A stretch of DNA of 7,406 nucleotides from Planctomycetota bacterium (GCA_023429345.1 JAEYVB010000378.1:1-7406); one strand, 5' to 3'; positions 1 through 6,003 are shown, numbered from the stretch's first letter. The notes: generated from the sequence alone by a model not told the origin. Program-made: numbers and translations.

Positions 1-1
1 C

Positions 2-799
2 CTTCCCGACCGAGCGGGCACCTTTCTCCATACCGCCAGCGAGCTCATCACAAAGGTGGGCGAGCTTTTCAGCGATCCGCTCACGGGCGCCTACTTCGAC
101 GCCCGGGCGGAGCAGTCGGACCTCCTCGTCCGCCCCCGCTCAACGCACGACGGCGCCACCCCGAGCGGCTCCTCCGCCATGCTCCTGAGCCTGATCGCTT
201 GCTGCGACCGATCCGCCGCCGATCCCGCGCTCGAGCGGGCCCTCGCCTGTCTCCGCGCGCTCTCCGCCGCCATCGCCCGCTCCCCCCTTTCCACCGCGAA
301 CGCCACCCGGGGCCTGCTCGAGCTCCTCACGACGGATGAGGCCACCGCGGCCCGCATCGCCGCGTTCGGCCCCTCGCCCGCGGGCGCCGATGCGGCGCCG
401 ACCGACTTCACCCCCGTCGAAATCTACGCGGATGCCGAGCGCGTCGAACTCGGCCGCGACCAGCCGGCCCAGTTCAAGCTCGTCCTGCGCATCGCCGACG
501 GCTTCCACATCAATGCCGCCGACCCCGGCGAGGAGACCGGCCTTATCCCTTTGCGTATCGGAATCACCGGCGGCCACGGGGTGAGCGTGTACGCCGATTA
601 CCCCGCCGGGGAGCCGTACGGGCCGGAGGGCAAGCTGCGCATCTATAAGCGTGAGACCGAGTTCCCCGTGGTCCTGGAACGCACCGGCGAGGTGACCGGC
701 ACGCCCGTTATCACCGCCACATTCCAAGCCTGCACGGACACCGAGTGCATGCCCCCCATGGCCGCGGAGCTCGACGTCGCCATCGACCTCATCGACTGA
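2..799 (+). CDS. DUF255/YyaL-like thioredoxin-domain protein with C-terminal DsbD-like domain (5' truncated)
   Basis: The reading frame is open to the left edge, so the start lies outside the window; 265 residues and a TGA stop are visible. The first part (visible residues ~15-130) matches the end of the DUF255/YyaL/SPATA20 family: a D-P-x-T-G-x-Y-F-D segment, then L-L-V-R-P-R and D-G-A-T-P-S-G-S-S, the usual late (alpha/alpha)6-barrel motif. The family normally has an N-terminal thioredoxin-like domain, not visible here. From about visible residue 137 the protein becomes a beta-rich domain resembling the N-terminal domain of DsbD (DsbC/PF11412 type). It ends in F-Q-A-C-T-D-T-E-C-M-P-P, a Cys244/Cys249 pair placed like the redox pair of nDsbD. 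The inferred role is thiol-disulfide chemistry, probably outside the cytoplasm if the missing N-terminus carries a signal. The GTG at 56 is internal, not the start. The gene converges on the permease with an 11-bp overlap. Confidence 0.85.
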   Translation, partial: LPDRAGTFLHTASELITKVGELFSDPLTGAYFDARAEQSDLLVRPRSTHDGATPSGSSAMLLSLIACCDRSAADPALERALACLRALSAAIARSPLSTANATRGLLELLTTDEATAARIAAFGPSPAGADAAPTDFTPVEIYADAERVELGRDQPAQFKLVLRIADGFHINAADPGEETGLIPLRIGITGGHGVSVYADYPAGEPYGPEGKLRIYKRETEFPVVLERTGEVTGTPVITATFQACTDTECMPPMAAELDVAIDLID

Positions 800-1826
800 G
801 GCCGCCGCGCTGGACGAGCACCGCCGCGATGATAACGCCGCCCTTCACCAGGCCCTGGTAATAGGTGCCGACCCCGATCATGTTGAGCATGTTGTTGATC
901 ACGCCCAGGATCAGCACGCCGACGACGGTCCCCCACACGCGCCCCGACCCGCCCTGCATCCGCGTGCCCCCGATCACGACCGCGGCGATGGCGTCGAGCT
1001 CGTAGAACAGGCCCGTCGATCCGCTCGAGACATTGCCGCCCATGCGGCCCGCGATCAGCACGGCCGCAATGCCGCAGGTAACGCCGCTGATGGTGTAGGT
1101 CGTCAGCCACACCCACCGCACCGGCAGCGCCGCGTACGCCGCGGCACGCTCGTTGTCGCCCACAGCCCGGACCCGGAGGCCGTACACGGTCAGGCGGAGC
1201 AGCGCCGCCCCCAGAATGGCTACGCCCACGAACACCACGACCGGATAGTGCAGGTGCACCACGCGGCCGTCGATCGATCCGACCGCAATGCCTCCCGCGC
1301 CGAACTCGCCGAACAGGGAGTTGCTCGCGTAGTAGTTCCCGCCATCCACGATCGCCTGCGAGACCGACCGGTAGGCCGCCAGCGTGCTCAGGGTCGCGAT
1401 AAAGGGGGCCACCCGTCCGAGCGTCACCAGCGCTCCATTGAACATCCCCAGCGCCGCGGAGCTCAGCACCATCACGGCGACTCCCGCCGCCATCGCACGG
1501 CCGGCGCTCCACCCCGCCTCGCCCCCCGCGTTCATCACCAGGATCCCGATCCCCCCGGAGAGGGCCACCATCGACCCCACCGACAGGTCGATGCCCCCGG
1601 AAATGATGACGAACGTCATGCCCACCGCGACCACGCCCCACGGGGCCGACTGCCGCAGAATGTTCAAGAGGTTGTGAACGCCCAGGAACGCCCGCTGGTC
1701 CGCCGGGACGGTGAAGGCCTCTACCACGGTGGCCGCTATCACCAGACCGATAAGCGCCAGAAGCGGGCTGAGGGTGCTCAGTCGCAGAAGCCGCGGCGCG
1801 TGTGAAACTCGCAAGGGATCAGGCAC
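789..1826 (-). CDS. RbsC-family sugar ABC transporter permease
   Basis: This 345-residue polytopic membrane protein belongs to the BPD_transp_2 family (RbsC/XylH/AraH type), which forms the inner-membrane channel of ribose/xylose/galactose-type ABC importers. Hydrophobic segments begin at ~20-38 and recur through ~330. Visible family signatures are G-G-I-D-L-S-V-G-S (77-85), P-F-I-A-T-L-S-T-L (141-149), the cytoplasmic coupling loop G-D-N-E-R-A-A-A-Y (223-231) and the C-terminal A-V-V-I-G-G-T-R-M-Q-G-G-S-G (282-295). The length is normal for the family. The start is GTG at 1826: an in-frame TAG lies four codons upstream, and AGGA (complement of 1834-1837) sits 7 nt before the GTG. An ATG at 1834 is out of frame. 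No ATPase or periplasmic binding protein adjoins it: queF is upstream and a convergent gene is downstream. The substrate cannot be told from sequence alone. Confidence 0.93.
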   Translation of the reverse strand: MPDPLRVSHAPRLLRLSTLSPLLALIGLVIAATVVEAFTVPADQRAFLGVHNLLNILRQSAPWGVVAVGMTFVIISGGIDLSVGSMVALSGGIGILVMNAGGEAGWSAGRAMAAGVAVMVLSSAALGMFNGALVTLGRVAPFIATLSTLAAYRSVSQAIVDGGNYYASNSLFGEFGAGGIAVGSIDGRVVHLHYPVVVFVGVAILGAALLRLTVYGLRVRAVGDNERAAAYAALPVRWVWLTTYTISGVTCGIAAVLIAGRMGGNVSSGSTGLFYELDAIAAVVIGGTRMQGGSGRVWGTVVGVLILGVINNMLNMIGVGTYYQGLVKGGVIIAAVLVQRGGLSR

Positions 1827-1854
1827 GGGGGCATCCTACCGGAAGCCCGTTCCA

Positions 1855-1889
1855 CGCCGCCGCTGAGGGGGCTCCGGGCCGCGGCGGCG
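1855..1889 (-). repeat. Inverted repeat in the permease leader
   Basis: CGCCGCCGC at 1855-1863 pairs perfectly with GCGGCGGCG at 1881-1889. In the minus-strand transcript this hairpin would end about 29 nt before the permease GTG start, leaving the AGGA ribosome-binding site free. It has no following U-tract, so it is not a standard terminator. It could stabilise the leader or mark a processing site, or it may simply reflect high GC content. Confidence 0.45.
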
Positions 1890-1995
1890 GCGCGAAAAAC
1901 CCTCTCCCGGACTGCAACCAATCGAGGCCAAAACGCGAAGAGTCCAGTGCTCGCCGGGCCGCCCGGCCCGCGGGCCCAACCCAGACCCCCACGAG

Positions 1996-2037
1996 ACCCG
2001 GCGCTCGGCCTTTGGCTGAGTGCTGGGTTTATTTTTT
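1996..2037 (+). terminator. Strong rho-independent terminator on the plus strand
   Basis: A 15-bp stem (1996-2010 with 2014-2028) closes a TTT loop and is followed by TTATTTTTT (2029-2037). In plus-strand RNA every position pairs, with four G-U wobbles. In minus-strand RNA those four positions become A-C mismatches and there is no U-tract, only an upstream A-tract. The element is therefore strand-specific and points away from the gene order here: queF and the permease are both on the minus strand, and the closest plus gene ends at 799. It may end a small plus-strand RNA starting in 1827-1995 or limit antisense transcription into queF. Confidence 0.75.
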
Positions 2038-2050
2038 GCGTTCCTGTGAC

Positions 2051-2431
2051 TCACACGCGGAACCGGGGAGGGACCTCCCCCTCCTCCGCCCGGATCACGG
2101 AACGTATCCCTCCACGTCCACGCCAGGACGAATGGACCTGCAGCCACCGCGGACGCATGGCCGCCATGAGGTCCGCTTTGATGCGATCAGTCACGGCCTC
2201 GTAGAAGATCCCCTCCATCCGGAATGACTGAAGGTAGACCTTGAGACTCTTGAGCTCGACGCACACGCCCCCCTCGCGGGCGGGTCGCGGCTCAAAGCGA
2301 ACCGTGATGACCCCAAAGTCGGGGTGTCCGGTCACCGGGCACTGACTGGTGAACTCTTCGGCGATGTGCTCGATGACGATCGGAGCATCGGTCGGCGTCG
2401 GGAAAACCTCGAGCAATCCGGGGTTGGGCAT
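2051..2431 (-). CDS. queF: NADPH-dependent 7-cyano-7-deazaguanine (preQ0) reductase, QueF type I
   Basis: QueF reduces preQ0 to preQ1, the last soluble precursor before tRNA queuosine is assembled; it is a cytoplasmic T-fold enzyme. The 126-residue product has the catalytic segment E-F-T-S-Q-C-P-V-T-G-H-P-D-F. Cys31 corresponds to the B. subtilis nucleophile Cys55 and Asp38 to the proton donor Asp62. The QueF motif E-L-K-S-L-K-V-Y-L-Q-S-F-R follows at 59-71, then F-Y-E (Glu78 equals substrate-binding Glu97; Tyr77 stands where B. subtilis has His96). R-G-G-I (107-110) lies near the end. The single-domain layout marks the type I (YkvM-like) form. It lacks roughly 24 N-terminal residues relative to B. 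subtilis, but an in-frame TAA four codons before the ATG fixes the start. It follows the lipoprotein gene by 57 bp and is probably the last gene of the coaB cluster. Confidence 0.95.
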   Translation of the reverse strand: MPNPGLLEVFPTPTDAPIVIEHIAEEFTSQCPVTGHPDFGVITVRFEPRPAREGGVCVELKSLKVYLQSFRMEGIFYEAVTDRIKADLMAAMRPRWLQVHSSWRGRGGIRSVIRAEEGEVPPRFRV

Positions 2432-2432
2432 G

Positions 2433-2488
2433 CCCCAAGATTAGCCGTGAAGCACCGGCCCCCGATTGCAGCGATCCCCACCCCCCCC
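2433..2488 (-). promoter_or_regulatory. G-tract-rich leader of queF (possible G-quadruplex)
   Basis: Read on the minus strand, the space between the lipoprotein stop and queF contains G8 (2488-2481), G4 (2479-2476), G5 (2463-2459) and G4 (2436-2433). The last tract is immediately before the queF ATG, where a ribosome-binding site should be, and no ordinary AGGAGG-like site is seen. Four G-tracts could form a quadruplex that includes the ribosome-binding region. This is an inference from base composition in a GC-rich genome. I looked for a preQ1 riboswitch here and saw no convincing match. Confidence 0.3.
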
Positions 2489-3088
2489 TTACCGAGGCTC
2501 TACCGCGGGCTGCTCGATTATGGGCGGACCCTCCGGACGAGAGGGCGAGATCACGCCGGCTCCGGGCTCGGCCGGCACGGCCGCGGGCGGGCCCCCCGGG
2601 TGCCAGTACCGGGCGTAAGCCACATCCGGGCTCCACCGGATCGACCACGGCCGGTCCAGGACCATCCGCGGCAGCAGCAGCACGACATCGGCCAGGGCGT
2701 ACAGCGGATTGGCGAGCGCCTCGAGTTGCTGTTCGGGCTCGCTCCCGTTGGTCAGCTCCAGGGCGGAGAGCGCTGTGGGGTACTCCCGCCGCTGCCGGGC
2801 CGTGCTCTCCGTCATCGCGAGCCGCTTGGCGTAGACCGGTTGATGCGCGGTGCCATCCACCGGAGAGTGGATCACGGTCCGCTGCCAGTTATCACGCCAG
2901 ACGCTCGTCAGCGTCGGCGTCTGCTCGGGCAGCACGGCCGCCCCCGCTTCCGCGGGCGTAGCCGCCGGCGGGTAGAACGCCTCCAGCCGCACGGAGCGTC
3001 CGAGGGTCAGGCGATCGTTCTGCTGCGCCACGCACCCGCCCAGGAGGGCCAGCGCTGCCGCCGCACCAAGAAAGAGTTTGGTCTCCAC
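2489..3088 (-). CDS. Putative lipoprotein of unknown function
   Basis: Starting at GTG 3088, the product is 199 residues. Its N-terminus looks like a lipoprotein signal: a Lys at position 4, a hydrophobic stretch (5-16), then the lipobox L-G-G-C with Cys19 as the lipidation site. The mature part contains a W-R-D-N-W region (~64-68), a short hydrophobic segment around L-A-D-V-V-L-L-L-P (~132-140), then R-P-W-S-I-R-W and Y-A-R-Y-W-H-P-G. The last ~40 residues are rich in Pro, Gly and Ala and look disordered. I do not recognise the family. The frame stays open upstream to 3253, but that stretch lies over the previous gene and would bury the signal peptide. GTG 3118 (10 residues longer) is a possible alternative start; neither has a clear ribosome-binding site. 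It sits 41 bp after the fusion gene and 57 bp before queF. Confidence 0.75.
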   Translation of the reverse strand: METKLFLGAAAALALLGGCVAQQNDRLTLGRSVRLEAFYPPAATPAEAGAAVLPEQTPTLTSVWRDNWQRTVIHSPVDGTAHQPVYAKRLAMTESTARQRREYPTALSALELTNGSEPEQQLEALANPLYALADVVLLLPRMVLDRPWSIRWSPDVAYARYWHPGGPPAAVPAEPGAGVISPSRPEGPPIIEQPAVEPR

Positions 3089-3129
3089 GGGGGACAGCGT
3101 AGCAGCCCCGCACGCCACCGACCGCGCTG

Positions 3130-5121
3130 TCAGGGCTGTCCGGGCCCGCCGGCCTTCACGGCCCGGAAACCCAGGAACATCGGGATCTCCCGACGCGCCC
3201 GGTTTTCCTCCGGCGCCCGCGGCCCGGGCTTGCTTCGGCGCATGCTTGGCCACTCCTCAAGCGCCGCGACCAGGAACCCGGCCTCGGCAAGGGCCTTGAA
3301 GTAGGCCTGCAGCGGCCGATGAAACGTCCAGGTCCGGATAGGGGCAGCGCCGTGGGCGGCGTAGCCGGGATTCATGACGATCGGCGCCTGCCCCGGGGAG
3401 AGGTAGCCGTCGATCCGCCGGAACTGGCGCGCCCTGGGCCGGTCGCCGCGGCCGCCACGCGCCGGCGTCCCCGATCGCATCGGCGCGGGGCGGGAGGAGC
3501 GGTTCTCCTCTTCCCAGCCCCAGGACGTCTGGCCCGGCGCACGGAACGCCGGATGCAGGATCACTGCCACGAAAATGCCGCCGGGCTTCAGTAGCTCCGA
3601 AGCGCCCCGGAGCACGCCTTCCAGCGGATCGATGTTCATCAGGGCCATGATGCAGGTCACCGCATCAAACTCGCCGAGATCGCCCTTTGCGTCGGCCAGC
3701 GTCCTCGCATCCGCGACCTCGAAGCGGACCTTCCCTTCGCTCCGCGCGCGGGCCGTCTCGATCAGTTTGGGTGAAGCGTCCACCCCGACGACCTCCGCGC
3801 CCTGGTCCGCAACCTGGCGCGCGATCGCCCCCTGCCCGCAGGCCACATCCAGCACCCGCATCCCGCCCCGGGGCTGCAGGAGCTTGAGCGTGGCCGGCAC
3901 AATGACGTCGCGGAAATGATCGCTCTTATCCTCGGCGATCATCGCGTCGTACCACTCCGCAACGGCCTCCCAGGACGTCTCCGCCGCGGGCTTGCGGATC
4001 GCGTCCTCGCCCTCCGCGCGTGCTTCGGATCCAGCCGGCGCCTTCTCGCCCACGAGCTTGTAGAAGGATGCCGGCGCGGGGCTCACCAGCCGCAGCGTCT
4101 GCCCGGTCGTCGGGTGCGTGAACCCCAGCTCCGCGGCGTGCAGGCAGACACGCCCGAGCGGATCCTCCGTGCCGCCGTAACGACGGTCGCCCACGATCGG
4201 GTGCTTGAAATCCTGCATATGCACGCGGATCTGGTTCTTGCGGCCCGTCTCCAGCCGCAGCTGCAACAGGCTCCGTCCGTTCCCCCGCGCAAGAAGCCGC
4301 CAGTGCGTCACCGCCAGTCGCGGGGCGTTGGGATCCCGCTCCTCGGGCTCGAAGCGCGCCGCTCGCTCGCGGGGCCCCCGACCCGGCGGTGGACGCTCGC
4401 CCCGCCACGCCCGTGCCGTGAACCGCGCGGCATCCTTCGCGACATCACCGAGCCCAACGCTCGTGACCTTTTGCTCACCCTCACGGATGAAGCTTTGGAT
4501 CGTCCCCTGCGGCAGTTGCCGCGTGGCGGCCGCGGCCATTCCTTTCCGCCCCTCCCCCGTCTGATCTTCCTGCTGGCTTCCGGTCGGAGCTTCGCCGCCG
4601 ACATCTCCCTCGACCACGGCCAGATAGAGCCGATGCACCCGCTTTGCCTTGAACTCTTCCTTGAGCCAGTGGTACGCCTTCTCGTTCTTCGCAAAGACCA
4701 GCAGTCCGGAGGCTTCCTTGTCCAGCCGGTGGATGATCCATGCCTTTGCTCGGCGGTTCTTGTTCTTGGCGTATTCCTTGACCATGTCGAAGAGCGCTTC
4801 ACGCGTCTCTCCAGGAATGTTCGCCGTCAGCAGCCCGGAGGGCTTGTCGACGATCAGCACATCCTTGTCCTCGTGGACAATCGGTACATTGCGCGCCAGC
4901 CACGCCTTCCGGGGCGGCGGGTCCGTGCGCTGGCCGCGAGGCCGCGACTCCGGCGCGGACCGCTGCGCGGGGGCTGCGGGTATCTCGGCGCTCTGCTCTG
5001 GGATTGAGGATGGTTCCGGGCTCTCGGACACATCCTCCTCGTTCCGCCGGACGGGTTCTCCGGACGTGATCTCATCCGGGGACTCGTCCTGCCGCCCCGA
5101 CCCCGCTTCGTGCTGGTCCAT
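3130..5121 (-). CDS. RluA-family pseudouridine synthase fused to a class I SAM-dependent methyltransferase
   Basis: A single uninterrupted 663-residue frame carries two enzymes. Residues 1-75 are acidic and Pro-rich and look disordered. Residues ~80-355 form an RluA-type pseudouridine synthase: V-L-I-V-D-K-P-S-G-L, then H-R-L-D-K-E-A-S-G-L-L-V-F-A-K with catalytic Asp134, and G-R-K-N-Q-I-R-V-H-M with P-I-V-G-D-R-R-Y-G-G. About 95 charged, low-complexity residues (~173-268) interrupt this domain between two conserved strands. After a linker (~356-385) comes a Methyltransf_11/25-like Rossmann domain: motif I V-L-D-V-A-C-G-Q-G-A at 423-432, acidic V-G-V-D-A-S at 445-450, F-D-A-V-T-C-I-M-A-L at 485-494, and a C-terminal F-H-R-P-L-x-x-Y-F-K-A-L typical of small-molecule-like methyltransferases. 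ATG 5121 was chosen over GTG 5160 because it overlaps the coaB stop (TAATG) and has AGGGAAG (complement of 5124-5130) just upstream. The RNA target is unknown, and whether the methyltransferase acts on RNA is inference. Confidence 0.9.
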   Translation of the reverse strand: MDQHEAGSGRQDESPDEITSGEPVRRNEEDVSESPEPSSIPEQSAEIPAAPAQRSAPESRPRGQRTDPPPRKAWLARNVPIVHEDKDVLIVDKPSGLLTANIPGETREALFDMVKEYAKNKNRRAKAWIIHRLDKEASGLLVFAKNEKAYHWLKEEFKAKRVHRLYLAVVEGDVGGEAPTGSQQEDQTGEGRKGMAAAATRQLPQGTIQSFIREGEQKVTSVGLGDVAKDAARFTARAWRGERPPPGRGPRERAARFEPEERDPNAPRLAVTHWRLLARGNGRSLLQLRLETGRKNQIRVHMQDFKHPIVGDRRYGGTEDPLGRVCLHAAELGFTHPTTGQTLRLVSPAPASFYKLVGEKAPAGSEARAEGEDAIRKPAAETSWEAVAEWYDAMIAEDKSDHFRDVIVPATLKLLQPRGGMRVLDVACGQGAIARQVADQGAEVVGVDASPKLIETARARSEGKVRFEVADARTLADAKGDLGEFDAVTCIMALMNIDPLEGVLRGASELLKPGGIFVAVILHPAFRAPGQTSWGWEEENRSSRPAPMRSGTPARGGRGDRPRARQFRRIDGYLSPGQAPIVMNPGYAAHGAAPIRTWTFHRPLQAYFKALAEAGFLVAALEEWPSMRRSKPGPRAPEENRARREIPMFLGFRAVKAGGPGQP

Positions 5122-5130
5122 TACTTCCCT
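5119..5130 (-). promoter_or_regulatory. Ribosome-binding site and TAATG stop/start overlap
   Basis: On the minus strand, AGGGAAG (5130-5124) precedes ATG at 5121-5119, and the TAA of coaB (5123-5121) shares its last A with that ATG. This arrangement suggests translational coupling of coaB to the fusion gene. It decides the start codon against the in-frame GTG 39 bp upstream, which lies inside coaB. Confidence 0.75.
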
Positions 5131-5813
5131 GTCCGCTCGTCGATGATCTGCATCAGCCACCCGGCGAACGCCACCTTGTCGATCGCCCCGGGCGTCCGAA
5201 CCTCTGTCCCATCCTTCCCCAGCACCATTGCTTCGATGGTCTCCCCGTCCATGGTCTCCAGTGGATTCCCTACCACCAGATCCACCTTCTTCCGCTCCAG
5301 TTTGGCCCGGGCGGAGGCGAGGAGTTCCTCCCTTGGCTCCAAGGCAAACCCGACCATGAACTGGTCGGGGCGCCGCCGCGAGGCGACCCCCGCCAGCAGG
5401 TCCGGCGTCGGCTCCAGTTGAAGGGTCAGGACCTCGTTCTTCCGCCGGAACTTGCCCCCAAAGAACTGAGGATCAACCTTGGGGCGGTAGTCCGCCACGG
5501 CCGCGGCCATGATCAGCACATCGGCACCCGGCGTCTCCTCCCCCAGGAGGGCCTCGAGGTCGGTCGCCGTTCGGAACCGCCTCACCCGTACCCGCGAATC
5601 AGATGGCTGCCGTGGTGCGGGACCAAGCAGAAGCGTCACATCCCAGCCCCGGCGAGCGGCCTCATCCGCCAGGGCCACCCCTACACGCCCGGATGAACGG
5701 TTCCCCAGGAATCGCACCGCATCGATCGGCTCGTGGGTCGGGCCGGCCGTGATCAGCAGTCGCCGCGTGCCGCGGCCAGGAGAGTCGATTCGCTGGGGGC
5801 TGGTATGGGTCAC
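5121..5813 (-). CDS. coaB: Phosphopantothenate--cysteine ligase domain protein (CoaB), stand-alone
   Basis: CoaB joins 4'-phosphopantothenate to cysteine using CTP in bacteria, the second step of coenzyme A synthesis from pantothenate. The 230-residue product corresponds only to the C-terminal half of the usual bifunctional CoaBC; no flavin-dependent decarboxylase (CoaC) part is present and the frame is closed upstream. Visible signatures are L-L-I-T-A-G-P-T-H-E-P-I-D (19-31), R-F-L-G-N-R-S-S-G-R-V-G (34-45), the A-A-A-V-A-D-Y-R-P-K core (103-112), the nucleotide-contacting K-F-R-R-K-N-E (121-127), T-P-D-L-L (136-140) and V-G-F-A-L-E (154-159). The start is GTG 5813, with an in-frame TGA four codons before it and GAGG (complement of 5821-5824) 7 nt upstream. 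An ATG at 5818 is out of frame and stops at once. A separate coaC must lie elsewhere. It is the first gene of the probable minus-strand operon. Confidence 0.93.
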   Translation of the reverse strand: MTHTSPQRIDSPGRGTRRLLITAGPTHEPIDAVRFLGNRSSGRVGVALADEAARRGWDVTLLLGPAPRQPSDSRVRVRRFRTATDLEALLGEETPGADVLIMAAAVADYRPKVDPQFFGGKFRRKNEVLTLQLEPTPDLLAGVASRRRPDQFMVGFALEPREELLASARAKLERKKVDLVVGNPLETMDGETIEAMVLGKDGTEVRTPGAIDKVAFAGWLMQIIDERTGK

Positions 5814-5897
5814 GTCATTGCCTCAAAAGAACGCTCACGGTGCAGCGCGCCCATCGTAGCCGGGCCCCTGCAAGAGCAGGCCGCAGATCCCGTCTCG

Positions 5898-5926
5898 TTG
5901 AAGGCCGGCGCGGTTTCCTGCATAAT
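5898..5926 (+). promoter_or_regulatory. Sigma70-like promoter for the secretion ATPase gene
   Basis: TTGAAG (5898-5903) and CATAAT (5921-5926) are separated by exactly 17 nt. Each matches the consensus hexamer (TTGACA, TATAAT) at four or five of six positions, notable in such GC-rich DNA. Transcription would begin near 5933, giving a leader of about 155 nt before the ATG at 6089. I found no equally good promoter on the minus strand for coaB in the shared intergenic region. Confidence 0.55.
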
Positions 5927-5940
5927 GGCCCGCCCTGACG

Positions 5941-6003
5941 GGGGGCCGGCGATCGGCTCCCCGCCCCGCGTCGTACATACCTCGCAGTGCCGGTTTCCGG
6001 CAC
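5941..6003 (+). promoter_or_regulatory. Two hairpins in the leader of the secretion ATPase gene
   Basis: Hairpin 1: GGGGGCCG (5941-5948) pairs with CGGC (5954-5957) and CCCC (5959-5962) with one bulged T and a 5-nt loop. Hairpin 2: GTGCCGG (5987-5993) pairs perfectly with CCGGCAC (5997-6003) around TTT. Neither is followed by a U-tract, so they are not simple terminators. They may shape the untranslated leader, or hairpin 2 could be a DNA-level operator. I could not assign either to a known riboswitch class. Confidence 0.35.

Larger units (their letters stand above)
1827..2050. other. 224-bp intergenic region between queF and the permease
   Basis: This non-coding gap holds the leader of the permease gene (minus strand) and a strong plus-strand intrinsic terminator (separate entry). 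Near the permease start is an inverted repeat: nine bases at 1855-1863 pair perfectly with 1881-1889 around a 17-nt loop. Between 1955 and 1980 there are further GC-rich self-complementary stretches, including the 12-bp palindrome GGCCCGCGGGCC. I could not match any of it to a known RNA family such as SRP RNA, 6S, RNase P or tmRNA, and saw no convincing promoter on either strand. The small ORFs across this region read through the terminator hairpin and do not resemble a protein. Confidence 0.6.

Noticed and set aside
1947..2204. Plus-strand small ORFs between queF and the permease as genes
   Set aside because: They run straight through the terminator hairpin and into queF in antisense, with no ribosome-binding site or protein-like pattern.
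2432..2488. preQ1 riboswitch upstream of queF
   Set aside because: The leader has a CTAA-like piece, but the stem and A-rich tail of the preQ1-I aptamer are not there, and the space is filled by G-tracts.
3089..3253. N-terminal extension of the lipoprotein frame to 3253
   Set aside because: It overlaps the end of the fusion gene by about 124 bp, has a Gly/Ala/Arg-rich shadow-like composition and would bury the lipoprotein signal; GTG 3088 puts the signal at the N-terminus.
2324..3304. 326-codon plus-strand open frame across queF and the lipoprotein
   Set aside because: It is antisense to two supported genes and has a low-complexity Arg/Gly/Pro composition.
3916..5007. 363-codon plus-strand open frame opposite the fusion gene
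   Set aside because: It is an Arg/Leu/Pro-rich shadow of the RluA domain with no family motifs.
5122..5160. GTG 5160 as start of the fusion gene
   Set aside because: It lies inside coaB. ATG 5121 overlaps the coaB stop as TAATG and has its own AGGGAAG site.
5868..5885. Small hairpin CCTGC-AAGA-GCAGG in the coaB leader
   Set aside because: It has only five base pairs and no T-tract, which is expected by chance in GC-rich DNA.
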